54,661 nucleotides of DNA from an uncultured Bacteroidales bacterium (GTDB taxonomy: Bacteria; Bacteroidota; Bacteroidia; Bacteroidales; Paludibacteraceae). Under the pieces are notes generated by a model, which ran no database searches, had not been told where the DNA came from, and saw only the letters and a list, made by a program, of their open reading frames with translations. Below, one piece after another: positions 8,455 to 16,792 of the stretch; the first letter of the stretch is position 1; each line of letters begins with the position of its first letter. The translations under genes were made by a program, and so were the position numbers. The stretch is taken from positions 1-54,661 of the forward strand of contig ONND01000011.1 in NCBI GenBank assembly GCA_900319105.1. The letters are read 5' to 3'.

Positions 8455-9282
8455 TTAGTGCATGAATTGGGCTAGTTTCTTTTGTGCCAGGAAAAGCATC
8501 CAGTCGGGCGTGTGGGTCAGAAGCGGTGTAGAGAGCCAGTTGAGGAATCCCGGTGTGTCCGCTTTCTTATTGCGGAACATCTTCTTCAATGCCCTCTTGA
8601 CAAGTTTCTCCGGCGGGATAGAGACGGTAAGCGCTACCGCTATCTTACGCCATTTGGGCGAGAGCCCGAAGAGTTCGGTGTCCACGGCGCCGGGCGCCAT
8701 GACGGTAATACCGACATTATGCGGCCGTAGTTCGTACCAGATGGATTTGGAGAAATTATAGATGAACGCCTTGGTAGCGTTATAGGTCTGAATACCCGGC
8801 ATCGCCATCCATGCCGACATGCTGCTCATATTCAATATATACCCGCGCATGCGTTTATGCCCGCATATACGCGAGTTGGCTTCCTCGGGCGTCAGTTCGC
8901 GCTTGACCATATCTTCGGCAAAGAGACGGGTCAGTTTAGCTACCGTGTTGACATGTAGCTGCAACATCAGGTCGATGCGTTTGAGGGATGTATCACAATA
9001 AGGGTTGAAGAAGAACACGCCGGCATTATTGATGAGTACATCAATGACGTAGCCGTTTTCCTTACACCATGCGTGTAAGTTCTCCGCTGCATCCGGCAGA
9101 CTGAGGTCCGCAAAATGTGCAACCGTCTTCACGCCGTAGGTCTCGGCTAAGTTCTTCGCTACCTCGTCCAACTCTTTTTGCTGGTTGCTGACGAGCAGGA
9201 GATCGCTATGATAATCTCGTGCGAGTTGGGTGGCGTACTGCAACCCAATACCGCTACTTGCTCCTGATACTAAGCTCAGCAT
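8455..9282 (-). CDS. short-chain dehydrogenase/reductase, candidate hydroxysteroid dehydrogenase
   Basis: 275 aa classical SDR. Cofactor glycine motif SGASSGIG near residue 7, NNAG near 86, catalytic Ser in NMSSMSA and the Tyr/Lys pair YNATK. Its start overlaps the end of the OYE gene by 29 bp, so translation is probably coupled. SDRs are substrate-diverse. The 3-hydroxysteroid dehydrogenase role is inferred only from the neighbours, an SRD5A-like reductase and an enone reductase, matching the known 3-beta-HSDH partner in gut Bacteroidales. Confidence 0.85.
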   Translation of the reverse strand: MLSLVSGASSGIGLQYATQLARDYHSDLLLVSNQQKELDEVAKNLAETYGVKTVAHFADLSLPDAAENLHAWCKENGYVIDVLINNAGVFFFNPYCDTSLKRIDLMLQLHVNTVAKLTRLFAEDMVKRELTPEEANSRICGHKRMRGYILNMSSMSAWMAMPGIQTYNATKAFIYNFSKSIWYELRPHNVGITVMAPGAVDTELFGLSPKWRKIAVALTVSIPPEKLVKRALKKMFRNKKADTPGFLNWLSTPLLTHTPDWMLFLAQKKLAQFMH

Positions 9283-10564
9283 CTTTCTCTAATTTAGCTA
9301 TTTCACGTTGAATACGAGGCGAGATGGGCTCTCCGTCGCGCTCTACGCACTCATGGCATTTCATATCCTTGGAGTACATGCGTCCTACGCAGTAGTTGGA
9401 GCGTTTACAGCCTGCATGGTAGTGCGGGTTCTCCTGTACATGCTTGACGAAATCGGGATCCTTGATGAGCACGTGTGCGATCTGGAAGAGTTCGAAGCCT
9501 TCGTCCATAATCTGCTGACAGTTATCGCCGCTCTGCACACCGCCGACGTAAATCAGTACGGGAGCCCCACCCGACCTCTCTGTAGAGGGGAGGAGATCTT
9601 CTGCTAATGCTTTTTGGAAGATCTTCGCTTTGTCCATGAAGTAGAGTTCCTTGAAGGGGACGGTAGGCGTCATGACGGCAGCTACGCCGGGGATGTTAAG
9701 CGCTGCCTTGAGCCACCAGAACGAACTCATCTTCATGTAGTGCGCGAGGGTCTTGTAGGGCATAGCGCCACCCAGGATCGTCATCGGCGAACGGCTCACG
9801 GTACCGCCGGAAAGGACGATACCATGTACATTATGCTTGGCAATCTCTTTGGCTACCTTGATGCCCTCTTCGATGCTAACGCCATGCCAGCAGTCATCCC
9901 ACATGTTGGTCTTAACGACCACCGCGATGTCTTTTCTGGCGTGCTCCATCACCTCGTCCAGCACTTCGTTCATGAAACGTGCACGGTTCTCAAAACTACC
10001 GCCGTACTCGTCATGGCGGTGGTTCGTGCGCGGTGAGAGGAACTGCGAGAGGAGATAGGCATGTCCAGCATGGATCTCCACGCAGTCAAAACCGCACTCA
10101 CGCGCCCAGTCCACCGCCTCGCCGAATTTCTTAACGAGGTTCTTTATCTCCGCCACTTTGAGGCGTCTATGGATCGTCGGGCTATAGAGGTTGAACCATG
10201 TATCGGCACTCACCGGCATACAATGGCAGGTATAGAAATGTGTCATGTTACCGCAGTGGCCGAGTTGGATAGAAGCCTTAGCGCCCTCTGCATGGATGGC
10301 GTCGGTCATCTTCTTCATATCCGGGATGATCTCCGGGCGCACGTAGAGCTGTCCGTCAAAAGAGACGCCGGATAGATCGACAGCGCAGTAAGCGACCGTC
10401 GTCATACCGACGCCGCCACGTGCCACTGACACATGGTAATCTTGGAGCTGCTGTGTAGGCGCATTTCCGCGCGCCATATTCTCGAAGGCCGCAGAACGGA
10501 TAATACGGTTCCGCAAAGTTATCGGCCCCAGTTGGAAAGGGGTAAAGAGTTTGTTATTGGTCAT
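9254..10564 (-). CDS. NADH:flavin oxidoreductase, old yellow enzyme type, candidate 3-oxo-delta4-steroid reductase
   Basis: 436 aa FMN TIM barrel. N-terminal FTPFQLGPITLRNRIIRSA, active-site region EIHAGHAYLLSQFLSP, DEYGGSFENRARF, and phosphate-binding region IYVGGVQSG. The C-terminus has four cysteines (GCKRSNYC...KCHEC) that could hold a [4Fe-4S] cluster as in 2,4-dienoyl-CoA reductase and BaiCD, but the protein lacks their extra FAD/NAD domains. A palindromic element (9561-9597) is inserted in frame, giving LLPSTERSGGAP before the phosphate-binding strand. In the operon context the enone C=C of 3-oxo-delta4 steroids or bile acids is the best substrate guess. Confidence 0.88.
   Translation of the reverse strand: MTNNKLFTPFQLGPITLRNRIIRSAAFENMARGNAPTQQLQDYHVSVARGGVGMTTVAYCAVDLSGVSFDGQLYVRPEIIPDMKKMTDAIHAEGAKASIQLGHCGNMTHFYTCHCMPVSADTWFNLYSPTIHRRLKVAEIKNLVKKFGEAVDWARECGFDCVEIHAGHAYLLSQFLSPRTNHRHDEYGGSFENRARFMNEVLDEVMEHARKDIAVVVKTNMWDDCWHGVSIEEGIKVAKEIAKHNVHGIVLSGGTVSRSPMTILGGAMPYKTLAHYMKMSSFWWLKAALNIPGVAAVMTPTVPFKELYFMDKAKIFQKALAEDLLPSTERSGGAPVLIYVGGVQSGDNCQQIMDEGFELFQIAHVLIKDPDFVKHVQENPHYHAGCKRSNYCVGRMYSKDMKCHECVERDGEPISPRIQREIAKLEKDAELSIRSK
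9561..9597. repeat. GC-rich palindromic element inserted in the OYE gene
   Basis: GAGCCCCACCCGACCTCTC-tgta-GAGGGGAGGAG on the plus strand, antisense to the gene. Same left arm as the elements at 3737 and 18540. It codes on the minus strand for a loop in the OYE protein, so elements are tolerated in both orientations. Confidence 0.65.
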
Positions 10565-10568
10565 AATG

Positions 10569-10597
10569 ATAGTCGACTAGTTGACTGGTGTACTAGT
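10569..10597. repeat. word repeat GACTAGTTGACTGGTGTACTAG
   Basis: Degenerate copies of the word GTCGACTAGTTGACT... fill the 28-bp gap between the 5-alpha-reductase-like and OYE genes and include the stop codon of the former. Confidence 0.6.
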
Positions 10598-11411
10598 AAA
10601 TAAAAGGAATAATACGTTTCAGTTTCTTACGATCAAACTCGTCGGGGAACTCTTCCTCGTATTTCTTGTAGATCGAGTTCGCCCGCGGCACAAGGTTGCA
10701 GCAGGAGAACCAGAAGAAGAGCAGTCCGGCAAGCGACCATGTGAGGATGGCAAAACCGAGCCACTCCGTGATCTCACCCAAGTAATTGGCACTGGTGACG
10801 TACTTGTACATGCCTTTCTTAGGCAGGTAATGGTTTGTGTCGCCGGGTTTGCGGAGATGGCGGATCACATAGTCCGAGTGCATGTTGATAACCCATCCCG
10901 TGAAGAAGATCATCGTACCGATGATAAACCTCGGGTCAGTAAGCCAAGAAACGGAATAGAGTTGGGAATAATACGGGTCCTGCGGCGCCAAATGGAAGAG
11001 CCAAAATCCCTGGATATAACCATTGATCAGATTCCAAACGACGGAGAGGATCATGATTGCCACCGGCATCTTACTCTTCCCCTTCAAGAGGAAAGGAAAA
11101 ATGAACGAGCGCTGGAAATAATGGAACTCAAAGAAGAGGAAGAAGAGCCAATACGGCGCATTTTTGACCGCTTCAGCCACCACCGGATCGGAGCTTCCCA
11201 TCGCCTTGAAATACTCATACCACACGACGAAAAAGACCGGACACTCCATCAGAAACCAGCCTACTTTGTTATTCAAGGCCGGTCCCCACTTCTCCGAACG
11301 CATCTTACCATAACCGGCATCCACGAAATAAAGGGACACAAAAACGACCAAGCCTATCAAGAACATGATAAAGAGCAGGTCGTAGAAAAAATCAATCGTA
11401 TAAATATTCAT
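10593..11411 (-). CDS. 3-oxo-5-alpha-steroid 4-dehydrogenase family protein (SRD5A-like)
   Basis: 272 aa membrane protein from ATG 11411; an upstream in-frame ATG at 11474 lies at the promoter. The C-terminal part YVTSANYLGEITEWLGFAI, TWSLAGLLFFWFSCCNLVPRA and KRIIPFIY matches the steroid 5-alpha-reductase domain almost residue by residue. Catalytic residues known from human SRD5A2 are kept: Glu57 corresponds to Glu56 (GWFLMECP) and Tyr91 to Tyr98 (FHYFQRSF); the Gln before the Glu is Met here. Six or seven membrane segments are visible. It is the first gene of the operon. It would reduce the delta4 bond of 3-oxo steroids to 5-alpha products using NADPH. Confidence 0.88.
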   Translation of the reverse strand: MNIYTIDFFYDLLFIMFLIGLVVFVSLYFVDAGYGKMRSEKWGPALNNKVGWFLMECPVFFVVWYEYFKAMGSSDPVVAEAVKNAPYWLFFLFFEFHYFQRSFIFPFLLKGKSKMPVAIMILSVVWNLINGYIQGFWLFHLAPQDPYYSQLYSVSWLTDPRFIIGTMIFFTGWVINMHSDYVIRHLRKPGDTNHYLPKKGMYKYVTSANYLGEITEWLGFAILTWSLAGLLFFWFSCCNLVPRANSIYKKYEEEFPDEFDRKKLKRIIPFIY

Positions 11412-11471
11412 ATCGTTGTTTGTTATATTTCCAGTTTGTATTGCCGGTAAATGCGGCAACAAAAAATCGTA

Positions 11472-11502
11472 CAAAGTTACGAATTTAAATTCGTATATGC
11501 AA
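11472..11502 (-). promoter_or_regulatory. promoter with palindromic operator for the steroid-reductase-like operon
   Basis: On the minus strand the -33 TTG is at 11502-11500 and the -7 TAACTTTG at 11479-11472, 23 nt apart. The spacer is not the usual A-tract: it is the perfect 18-bp palindrome TACGAATTTAAATTCGTA (11478-11495), which overlaps the first bases of the -7 box. This position fits a repressor operator. Confidence 0.8.
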
Positions 11503-11508
11503 GAAATC

Positions 11509-12456
11509 TTAATAATCGGAAACTTTTTCTTTCATTTGGCACACAAATAATCCGACAATTATTAATCCGATGCCTACCCATTTGGCGAGCGGGAGATGTT
11601 CACCGAAGAAGAGAAACATCCATAAGGCAGTAAAAGCAGGGCGTATATTATTGAACGCGTTCGCCTGGGTCACGCCTATCTGACGCAGAGCGTAGCAGAA
11701 GAGGATGAAGGCCGTGACACTCGCAAAAACCGTGAGATAGCCTACACTCCAAAGAGCGATCTGCGTCTGGGTCTCGTCGATCGTATAAAGGACCCTATGA
11801 AGCACTTCCGGTCCTTCCTTGAAATACCAGATCGGGAGGAAGAACATTAGACTGATGAGTTGGGTATAAAAAACGAAGGACAAAGAGCTGTATTTCGTCG
11901 GTGTTTTGCGCATCATGACTGAGTCAATCACAGCCGCCGAGACAGCAGAGAAAGCCATGAGAATTCCCCAGTAGTTTCCGATAGAATAGTTCTTCGCACC
12001 TACGAGCGTCAGTACAAACACACCAACGGTAGAGACAAGGATACCTAATATATTATTGCGTGAGATGCGTTCGTGCAAGATGATGGCAGCAAAGATGGGA
12101 CTAAGTAAGGGCGAGGTAGAAAGGAGTGTCTCTGCGATCGTAGGACTATTCAGCGCGTCGTAGGCGTACGTCTCGAGCATGTAATAAAGGAAAGGCTGGC
12201 AGAAACCCGCAATGAGAAAGAGGGGCAGATCCTTGAGTTCTATCCGCTGGAGGCTACTGAGCGAATGGCTGGGACTAATGATGCCGATAAGAAACATCAA
12301 GAGAACGGAAGGCACAAAGCGCATTACGATCATGGTAAAGGGCGGTAAAACAATCAAGGCTTGCTTGATGGCTATTCCGCTCACCGACCAGATGATCATA
12401 GAGATGATCAGAGCAATGATGGCCGCGATGTGTATTCTATTTTCTATAAGCGACAT
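11509..12456 (-). CDS. EamA/DMT family transporter
   Basis: 315 aa with ten hydrophobic segments in two repeats, the drug/metabolite transporter fold. Typical features are the SGIAIKQALIVLPPFTMIVMRF start, NSPTIAETLLSTSPLLSPIFAAIILHE in the first repeat and the second-repeat end QANAFNNIRPAFTALWMFLFFGEHL. Substrate unknown. It has its own promoter and lies upstream of the steroid-type operon, so a link with steroid transport is only a possibility. Confidence 0.88.
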   Translation of the reverse strand: MSLIENRIHIAAIIALIISMIIWSVSGIAIKQALIVLPPFTMIVMRFVPSVLLMFLIGIISPSHSLSSLQRIELKDLPLFLIAGFCQPFLYYMLETYAYDALNSPTIAETLLSTSPLLSPIFAAIILHERISRNNILGILVSTVGVFVLTLVGAKNYSIGNYWGILMAFSAVSAAVIDSVMMRKTPTKYSSLSFVFYTQLISLMFFLPIWYFKEGPEVLHRVLYTIDETQTQIALWSVGYLTVFASVTAFILFCYALRQIGVTQANAFNNIRPAFTALWMFLFFGEHLPLAKWVGIGLIIVGLFVCQMKEKVSDY

Positions 12457-12491
12457 ATGTCAGCCTGTATACGTACTGCGCAAATCGAGCG

Positions 12492-12522
12492 CAAAGGTAC
12501 GAAAAATATTTGACATGTGCAA
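12492..12522 (-). promoter_or_regulatory. promoter of the EamA transporter
   Basis: -33 TTG at 12522-12520 and -7 TACCTTTG at 12499-12492 on the minus strand, 23 nt register, with TGCACATGTCAAA after the -33 box. Confidence 0.85.
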
Positions 12523-12639
12523 GAGGTAGAGAGATTTTTCATAAAAACGGAGAAGAGTGGTTCATTATTTTTTGCGCACAGAGGAAAGGCATCTTGCAGG
12601 CCCTAAAGTGCATTCAAACGATAGAAGACCGACAAAAAG

Positions 12640-12664
12640 TATATATATACATAGTATATATATA
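12640..12664. repeat. AT inverted repeat
   Basis: TATATATATAC-ata-GTATATATATA: an 11-bp perfect stem with a 3-nt loop. It is AT-only apart from the GC pair closing the loop, with no clear U run, so it is a weak terminator candidate at best. Confidence 0.5.
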
Positions 12665-12698
12665 GTAAAAGCCTCTAATTGTACAAATTGGCGTTTTA

Positions 12699-12742
12699 TC
12701 CTTCGGTAATCCTTCGGTAATGATTGGGTAATCCTTCGGTTT
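12699..12742. repeat. word repeat TAATCCTTCGG x3
   Basis: TAATCCTTCGG occurs twice in tandem and a third time after TAATGATTGGG. Intergenic member of the word-repeat class. Confidence 0.8.
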
Positions 12743-12776
12743 TATATCGGGTTCATCAGAACGAGGAGGTGGGAAA

Positions 12777-12812
12777 GGTGTATGGTGTATGGTGTATGGT
12801 GTATGGTGTAGG
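12777..12812. repeat. tandem heptamer GGTGTAT x4-5
   Basis: Four perfect 7-bp units followed by a decayed fifth (GGTGTAG). Perfect units suggest recent slippage, so copy number could differ between strains. Confidence 0.9.
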
Positions 12813-13090
12813 GAGAAGGCGGACTGCCTGAGCCATGCGGATAGCGTTTTTTTATGTCGTATGCTGTTCCGCAAAAAACGTGGTGCCCCCCACTCGTGCT
12901 TTTGCGTTCCCCATCCGCAAAAGAACGTTTTTGCCGGAACACATACGCCAAGGCGGGTGTAGGAGAAGAAAATGCAAAAAGAACGCGAACAAAATACGAT
13001 AGACGAAACGGAGGGGATGCAAATATGCGATAAAAAGGCACAAGAAACACAAACAAAAAGGCATAAAAAATACGAATTTACACAAATTAT

Positions 13091-13122
13091 TTGCATATGT
13101 CAAAAAAAAGCAGTACCTTTGC
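13091..13122 (+). promoter_or_regulatory. lptD promoter
   Basis: TTGCATATGTC at 13091-13101, A-tract, GCAG, then TACCTTTG at 13114-13121. This is the best match in the window to the extended consensus; -33 to -7 register 23 nt. Confidence 0.88.
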
Positions 13123-13234
13123 ACGCTAAATTGGTGTAATGTGCGCATATGCGCGCTTGTTCGACGTGTGCGCAATATAAAGGAAGGCACTAAAAGAGGC
13201 TAAGAGAAAGAGAAAGCGAAAGCGAAAAAAGAAG

Positions 13235-16183
13235 ATGATTTGGAAGCAAAGATATATGGTTTGGGTACCGGCACTACTCTGCTCTATCGCAGGGTGGGCA
13301 GATATCCGTATAACTGCGCTTCCAAATGACAGCATTGAAATCCGGGAAGTCCAAACGGATACAAGCGTAGCGGATAGCGTTGCGACGGACTCTATTGTTG
13401 CAGGGCGGATTGTACGGGACAGCGTTGATACAGGACGGGGTGATAGTACCGGTATTCCGCGGATTGAGGGAGATAGTGTGTTGATGAATGATAGTATCAT
13501 GAGGAACGATAGTATCATGCCGAACGATAGTGTGCAGCCGAAAGAGAGTGATCTGAAAGCGCCGGTATATTATCAGTCGTCCGATTCGATGATCATGACC
13601 AAGAACGGTAACGCCTATCTGCACGGAAAGGGTGAACTCAAATACGAGACGCTGGAACTGACCTCCGAGTACATCCGGATGAATCTCGACAGCAGTCTTA
13701 TCTATGCGCAGGGCGTGTATGACACACTCAATTACGAGTGGGTCGGTAAGCCTGTTTTCAAAGACGGCAAGGACAGTTACGAGACAAACGAGGTGACCTA
13801 TAACATCAAATCTCGTAAGGGATATATCCGTCACGTTGTGACCCAGCAGGGTGAAGGTTATGTGATTGCGGACAAGACGAAGAAACGCGACGATGATATC
13901 ATGATGATGACGGGCGGTCAGTACACGACTTGCGACGACCACGAACATCCGCACTTCTACCTGAAGATGACCAAAGCGAAAGTGAAGCCGGGTGAGTATA
14001 TCGCTTGCGGTCCGGCGTACATGGTAGTAGGTGAAGTGCCGTTACCGCTGGCTATACCGTTTGGTTTCTTCCCGATTTCGAAGTCATACACGAGCGGTAT
14101 TCTGATGCCTACTTTCGGCGACGACTACTCGCGCGGTCTGAACCTCTGTAACGGCGGATATTACTTTGCCATCAACGACTACATGGACCTGCAGATCGTA
14201 GGTGATATATACACAAAAGGTACTTGGGCCGTTCGCGCGCAAACGAAATATATCTGGCGGTACCATTTCTCGGGTAACCTGTATATCAGTTACCGTAATG
14301 ATGTAACGAGTGAGCGCGGTATGCCGGACTACGCGACACAGCGTAACTTCCAAATCCAATGGACTCACTCGCAGGACGCCAAGTTCAATCCTTATTGCAC
14401 CTTCTCGGCGAGCGTTAACTTCTCGACGAGCGGTTACAACCGTAGTAATATCAACAGTTACTACAACTCCACCCTGTACTCCGAGAACACGAAGAGCAGT
14501 ACGATCAGTTACCAACAGCGTTTCCCTGATAGTCCCTGGAGCCTTACGGCTTCTGCCAGCGTCACGCAACGCACGCGCGACTCGACGATCTCGCTTACCG
14601 CGCCGGAGTTATCGGTCAGCATGAGTAGTATTTATCCTTTCAAGCAGTTACGCGAGCATGTGCTGAAGAAAAAAGGCAAGATCAAGGGCAAGGAACAATG
14701 GTACGAGAAGATCAAGTTGTCGTACAACATGAACGGTCGTATTGAGGCGCAGAACATGAAGGAGCGCTATTTTGCACATTCCAATTTCCTTCGCGACTGG
14801 AAGACCGGAATGCAGCACAGCGTGCCTATCAGCGCCAGCTTTATGCTCTTCAAGTACCTGAGTATCACTCCGAACATCAACCTAAAGGACAGGATGTATT
14901 TCTCGCGAATTGACCAGAGTTGGGACCACGAGGCGCAGGAGTTACACCGGGACACTACAACCGGCTTCTATAACGTCTTCGATTTCAATGTGGGTGTAGG
15001 TATCACGACGAAGTTCTACGGATTCTACACGCCGTTGAAGAAACTGTTCCCGAACAGCAAGGTGGAGAAATTCCGCCATGTGATCACTCCGCGTATCAGT
15101 TTCAGTTTTGCGCCGGATTTCACGAAGAAAGGTTGGGGTTATTACGGCAGTTACGACGAGCCGGTGTACGACGGCGTGGACAGTATTACTGGGCGTAAGA
15201 TCCAGAAAATAGATGAGATGGGCAATCCGATGTACGTTCATCGTCAGTACTCGCGTTTCTCGAACGGCATCTACGGCAACGCGCCGGGTGGCGGTCTGTC
15301 CGCCAACCTCAGTTTCGGTCTGGAGCAGAACCTTGAGATGAAGATGGTCAATAAGGACGACACGACAGGCAAGCAGCCCTTCAAGGTGGTGAGCATCATC
15401 GATAAATTCAGCGTGGACGGCGGTTATAACTTCGCCGCCGACTCGATGCGATGGAACCTCTTCCAAGTCAGTTTGCGTATCAAGATCCCGAAGCTCAATA
15501 ACTACAGCGTGACCCTATCGACGACGCTTGATCCGTATATGTACCAGCTCAATGCGCTTGGACAGCCGATCCGAACGGACAAACAGTACTGGCACCACGG
15601 CCGTTTCCCGCACTGGAACGGTTTCAGTTGGCAGTTCTCCTATTCGTTCAGCAACCAGACCATCAAGAAATGGCGTGACAAATTAGAAGGCCGTCGTAGC
15701 AAACCGGAGAAGACGGAAGAGATGAGCGCCATGGAGCATAACGAAGACGGTACCGACAAGAACGCCAAACAAACCAACAAGACCGAAGAAGTGGATGACG
15801 GCTACGTGAAGACCGATTTCCCATGGAGTATCTCGTTCAGTTATTCGCTGTCCTATGCCAACGGTCCGGAGTTTGACTACAACAAGATGTATTACAAGAT
15901 GATCTGGCGTAACAACCTCTATGTGAGCGGTAATTTAGGTCTCGGCAAGGGCTGGAAAGTGAGTGCGAGCATGACGTACGATTTCGATCATATGAAGTTG
16001 ACGAGCTGTAACTTCAACGTGAGCCGCGACCTGCACTGCTGGAACATGAGCGCGAGCATCAACCCGATCGGTCCGTTCAAGAGTTACTCCTTCCACATAG
16101 GCGTCAACGCGTCGATCCTGCAAGATCTCAAATATGATAAGAACAGTAGTTCATCCAGTAACTCAAATATACAATGGTGGTAA
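13235..16183 (+). CDS. lptD: LPS-assembly protein LptD (OstA family outer-membrane barrel)
   Basis: 982 aa. Signal peptide, then a low-complexity stretch rich in DSI/DSV and ND repeats (residues about 30-110), the OstA/LptA-like jellyroll (GNAYLHGKGELKYETLELTSEYI, GGQYTTCDDHEHPHF) and a long beta-barrel full of alternating aromatic strands. It inserts lipopolysaccharide into the outer leaflet of the outer membrane. Cys in the TTCDDHEHP region is typical of the family. It has its own strong promoter with about 110 nt of leader, and slyD and der follow in the same direction. Confidence 0.9.
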   Translation: MIWKQRYMVWVPALLCSIAGWADIRITALPNDSIEIREVQTDTSVADSVATDSIVAGRIVRDSVDTGRGDSTGIPRIEGDSVLMNDSIMRNDSIMPNDSVQPKESDLKAPVYYQSSDSMIMTKNGNAYLHGKGELKYETLELTSEYIRMNLDSSLIYAQGVYDTLNYEWVGKPVFKDGKDSYETNEVTYNIKSRKGYIRHVVTQQGEGYVIADKTKKRDDDIMMMTGGQYTTCDDHEHPHFYLKMTKAKVKPGEYIACGPAYMVVGEVPLPLAIPFGFFPISKSYTSGILMPTFGDDYSRGLNLCNGGYYFAINDYMDLQIVGDIYTKGTWAVRAQTKYIWRYHFSGNLYISYRNDVTSERGMPDYATQRNFQIQWTHSQDAKFNPYCTFSASVNFSTSGYNRSNINSYYNSTLYSENTKSSTISYQQRFPDSPWSLTASASVTQRTRDSTISLTAPELSVSMSSIYPFKQLREHVLKKKGKIKGKEQWYEKIKLSYNMNGRIEAQNMKERYFAHSNFLRDWKTGMQHSVPISASFMLFKYLSITPNINLKDRMYFSRIDQSWDHEAQELHRDTTTGFYNVFDFNVGVGITTKFYGFYTPLKKLFPNSKVEKFRHVITPRISFSFAPDFTKKGWGYYGSYDEPVYDGVDSITGRKIQKIDEMGNPMYVHRQYSRFSNGIYGNAPGGGLSANLSFGLEQNLEMKMVNKDDTTGKQPFKVVSIIDKFSVDGGYNFAADSMRWNLFQVSLRIKIPKLNNYSVTLSTTLDPYMYQLNALGQPIRTDKQYWHHGRFPHWNGFSWQFSYSFSNQTIKKWRDKLEGRRSKPEKTEEMSAMEHNEDGTDKNAKQTNKTEEVDDGYVKTDFPWSISFSYSLSYANGPEFDYNKMYYKMIWRNNLYVSGNLGLGKGWKVSASMTYDFDHMKLTSCNFNVSRDLHCWNMSASINPIGPFKSYSFHIGVNASILQDLKYDKNSSSSSNSNIQWW

Positions 16184-16216
16184 TTGAAAGAAGTTGAAAG
16201 TTGAAAGTTAAAAGTT
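16184..16216. repeat. word repeat GTTGAAA / GTTAAAA
   Basis: Tandem TTGAAAGAAGTTGAAAG then TTGAAAGTTAAAAGTT fills the entire 33-bp gap between lptD and slyD and runs up to the slyD start codon. Confidence 0.8.
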
Positions 16217-16792
16217 ATGATAGAGAATTTAAAAGTAGTATCTGCGACATACGAACTGTATATTGCAGACGAAAACGGAAAAGAAGAATTAATGGAACAA
16301 GCGACGGAGCAAGCTCCGCTCGTATGGTGCCAAGGTGAAAAAATGATGCTTCCTGCTTTTGAAGCGCAGATGGCAGGCAAGAATGTCGGCGACCCGTTCG
16401 ATTTCGTGCTCAAAGCGGCAGAGGCTTACGGCGAGTATTTCGAAGAAGGCGTCCAGGAATTGCCGAAGAAGATGTTCTTCAACGGCGATGGTGAGTTTGA
16501 CGACGAGCGCGTGTATGTCGGTGCGATCGTGCCGATGAACACCGTGGATGGTCAGATCGTCAAGGCTCAGGTATGCGAAGTGACGAACGACACCGTGACC
16601 ATCGACCTCAATCATCCGTACGCCGGCGAGGATCTGCATTTCAAGGGTAAGATCCTTGATATCCGTGACGTTACGGAAGGCGAGCTGAAAGCGATAAGAA
16701 ATCCGAGGCATGGCTGCGGAGGTTGCGGAGGAGGATGCTCCAAGGGTAAAAAGAACTGTAACAATTGCGAAGGAGGATGTAACTGTGGCTAA
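16217..16792 (+). CDS. slyD: FKBP-type peptidyl-prolyl isomerase, SlyD-like
   Basis: 191 aa. FKBP core with an IF chaperone domain ([12 protein letters not shown]...[57 protein letters not shown]). The C-terminal tail is a Cys/Gly metal-binding sequence ([14 protein letters not shown]...NCGEGG-like, eight Cys), as in SlyD proteins that bind nickel or zinc. A cytosolic folding helper. The last bases overlap the GTG start of der. Confidence 0.9.
   Translation: MIENLKVVSATYELYIADENGKEELMEQATEQAPLVWCQGEKMMLPAFEAQMAGKNVGDPFDFVLKAAEAYGEYFEEGVQELPKKMFFNGDGEFDDERVYVGAIVPMNTVDGQIVKAQVCEVTNDTVTIDLNHPYAGEDLHFKGKILDIRDVTEGELKAIRNPRHGCGGCGGGCSKGKKNCNNCEGGCNCG

Larger units (their letters stand above)
12523..13088. 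other. gene-free interval between divergent promoters
   Basis: About 570 bp with no credible gene; overlapping minus-strand frames here are rich in Cys, Ser and Phe and match no family. It holds three repeats listed separately (12640-12664, 12699-12742, 12777-12812). The remainder shows nothing I recognise. Confidence 0.6.

Noticed and set aside
12699-12812. CRISPR-like array
   Set aside because: Units are contiguous tandem words without unique spacers, and no cas gene is in the window.
12614-13190. Three overlapping minus-strand frames of 104-160 aa
   Set aside because: Compositionally odd (Cys, Ser, His, Pro from the GGTGTAT repeat), start within repeats, no family features, and they run across the lptD promoter.
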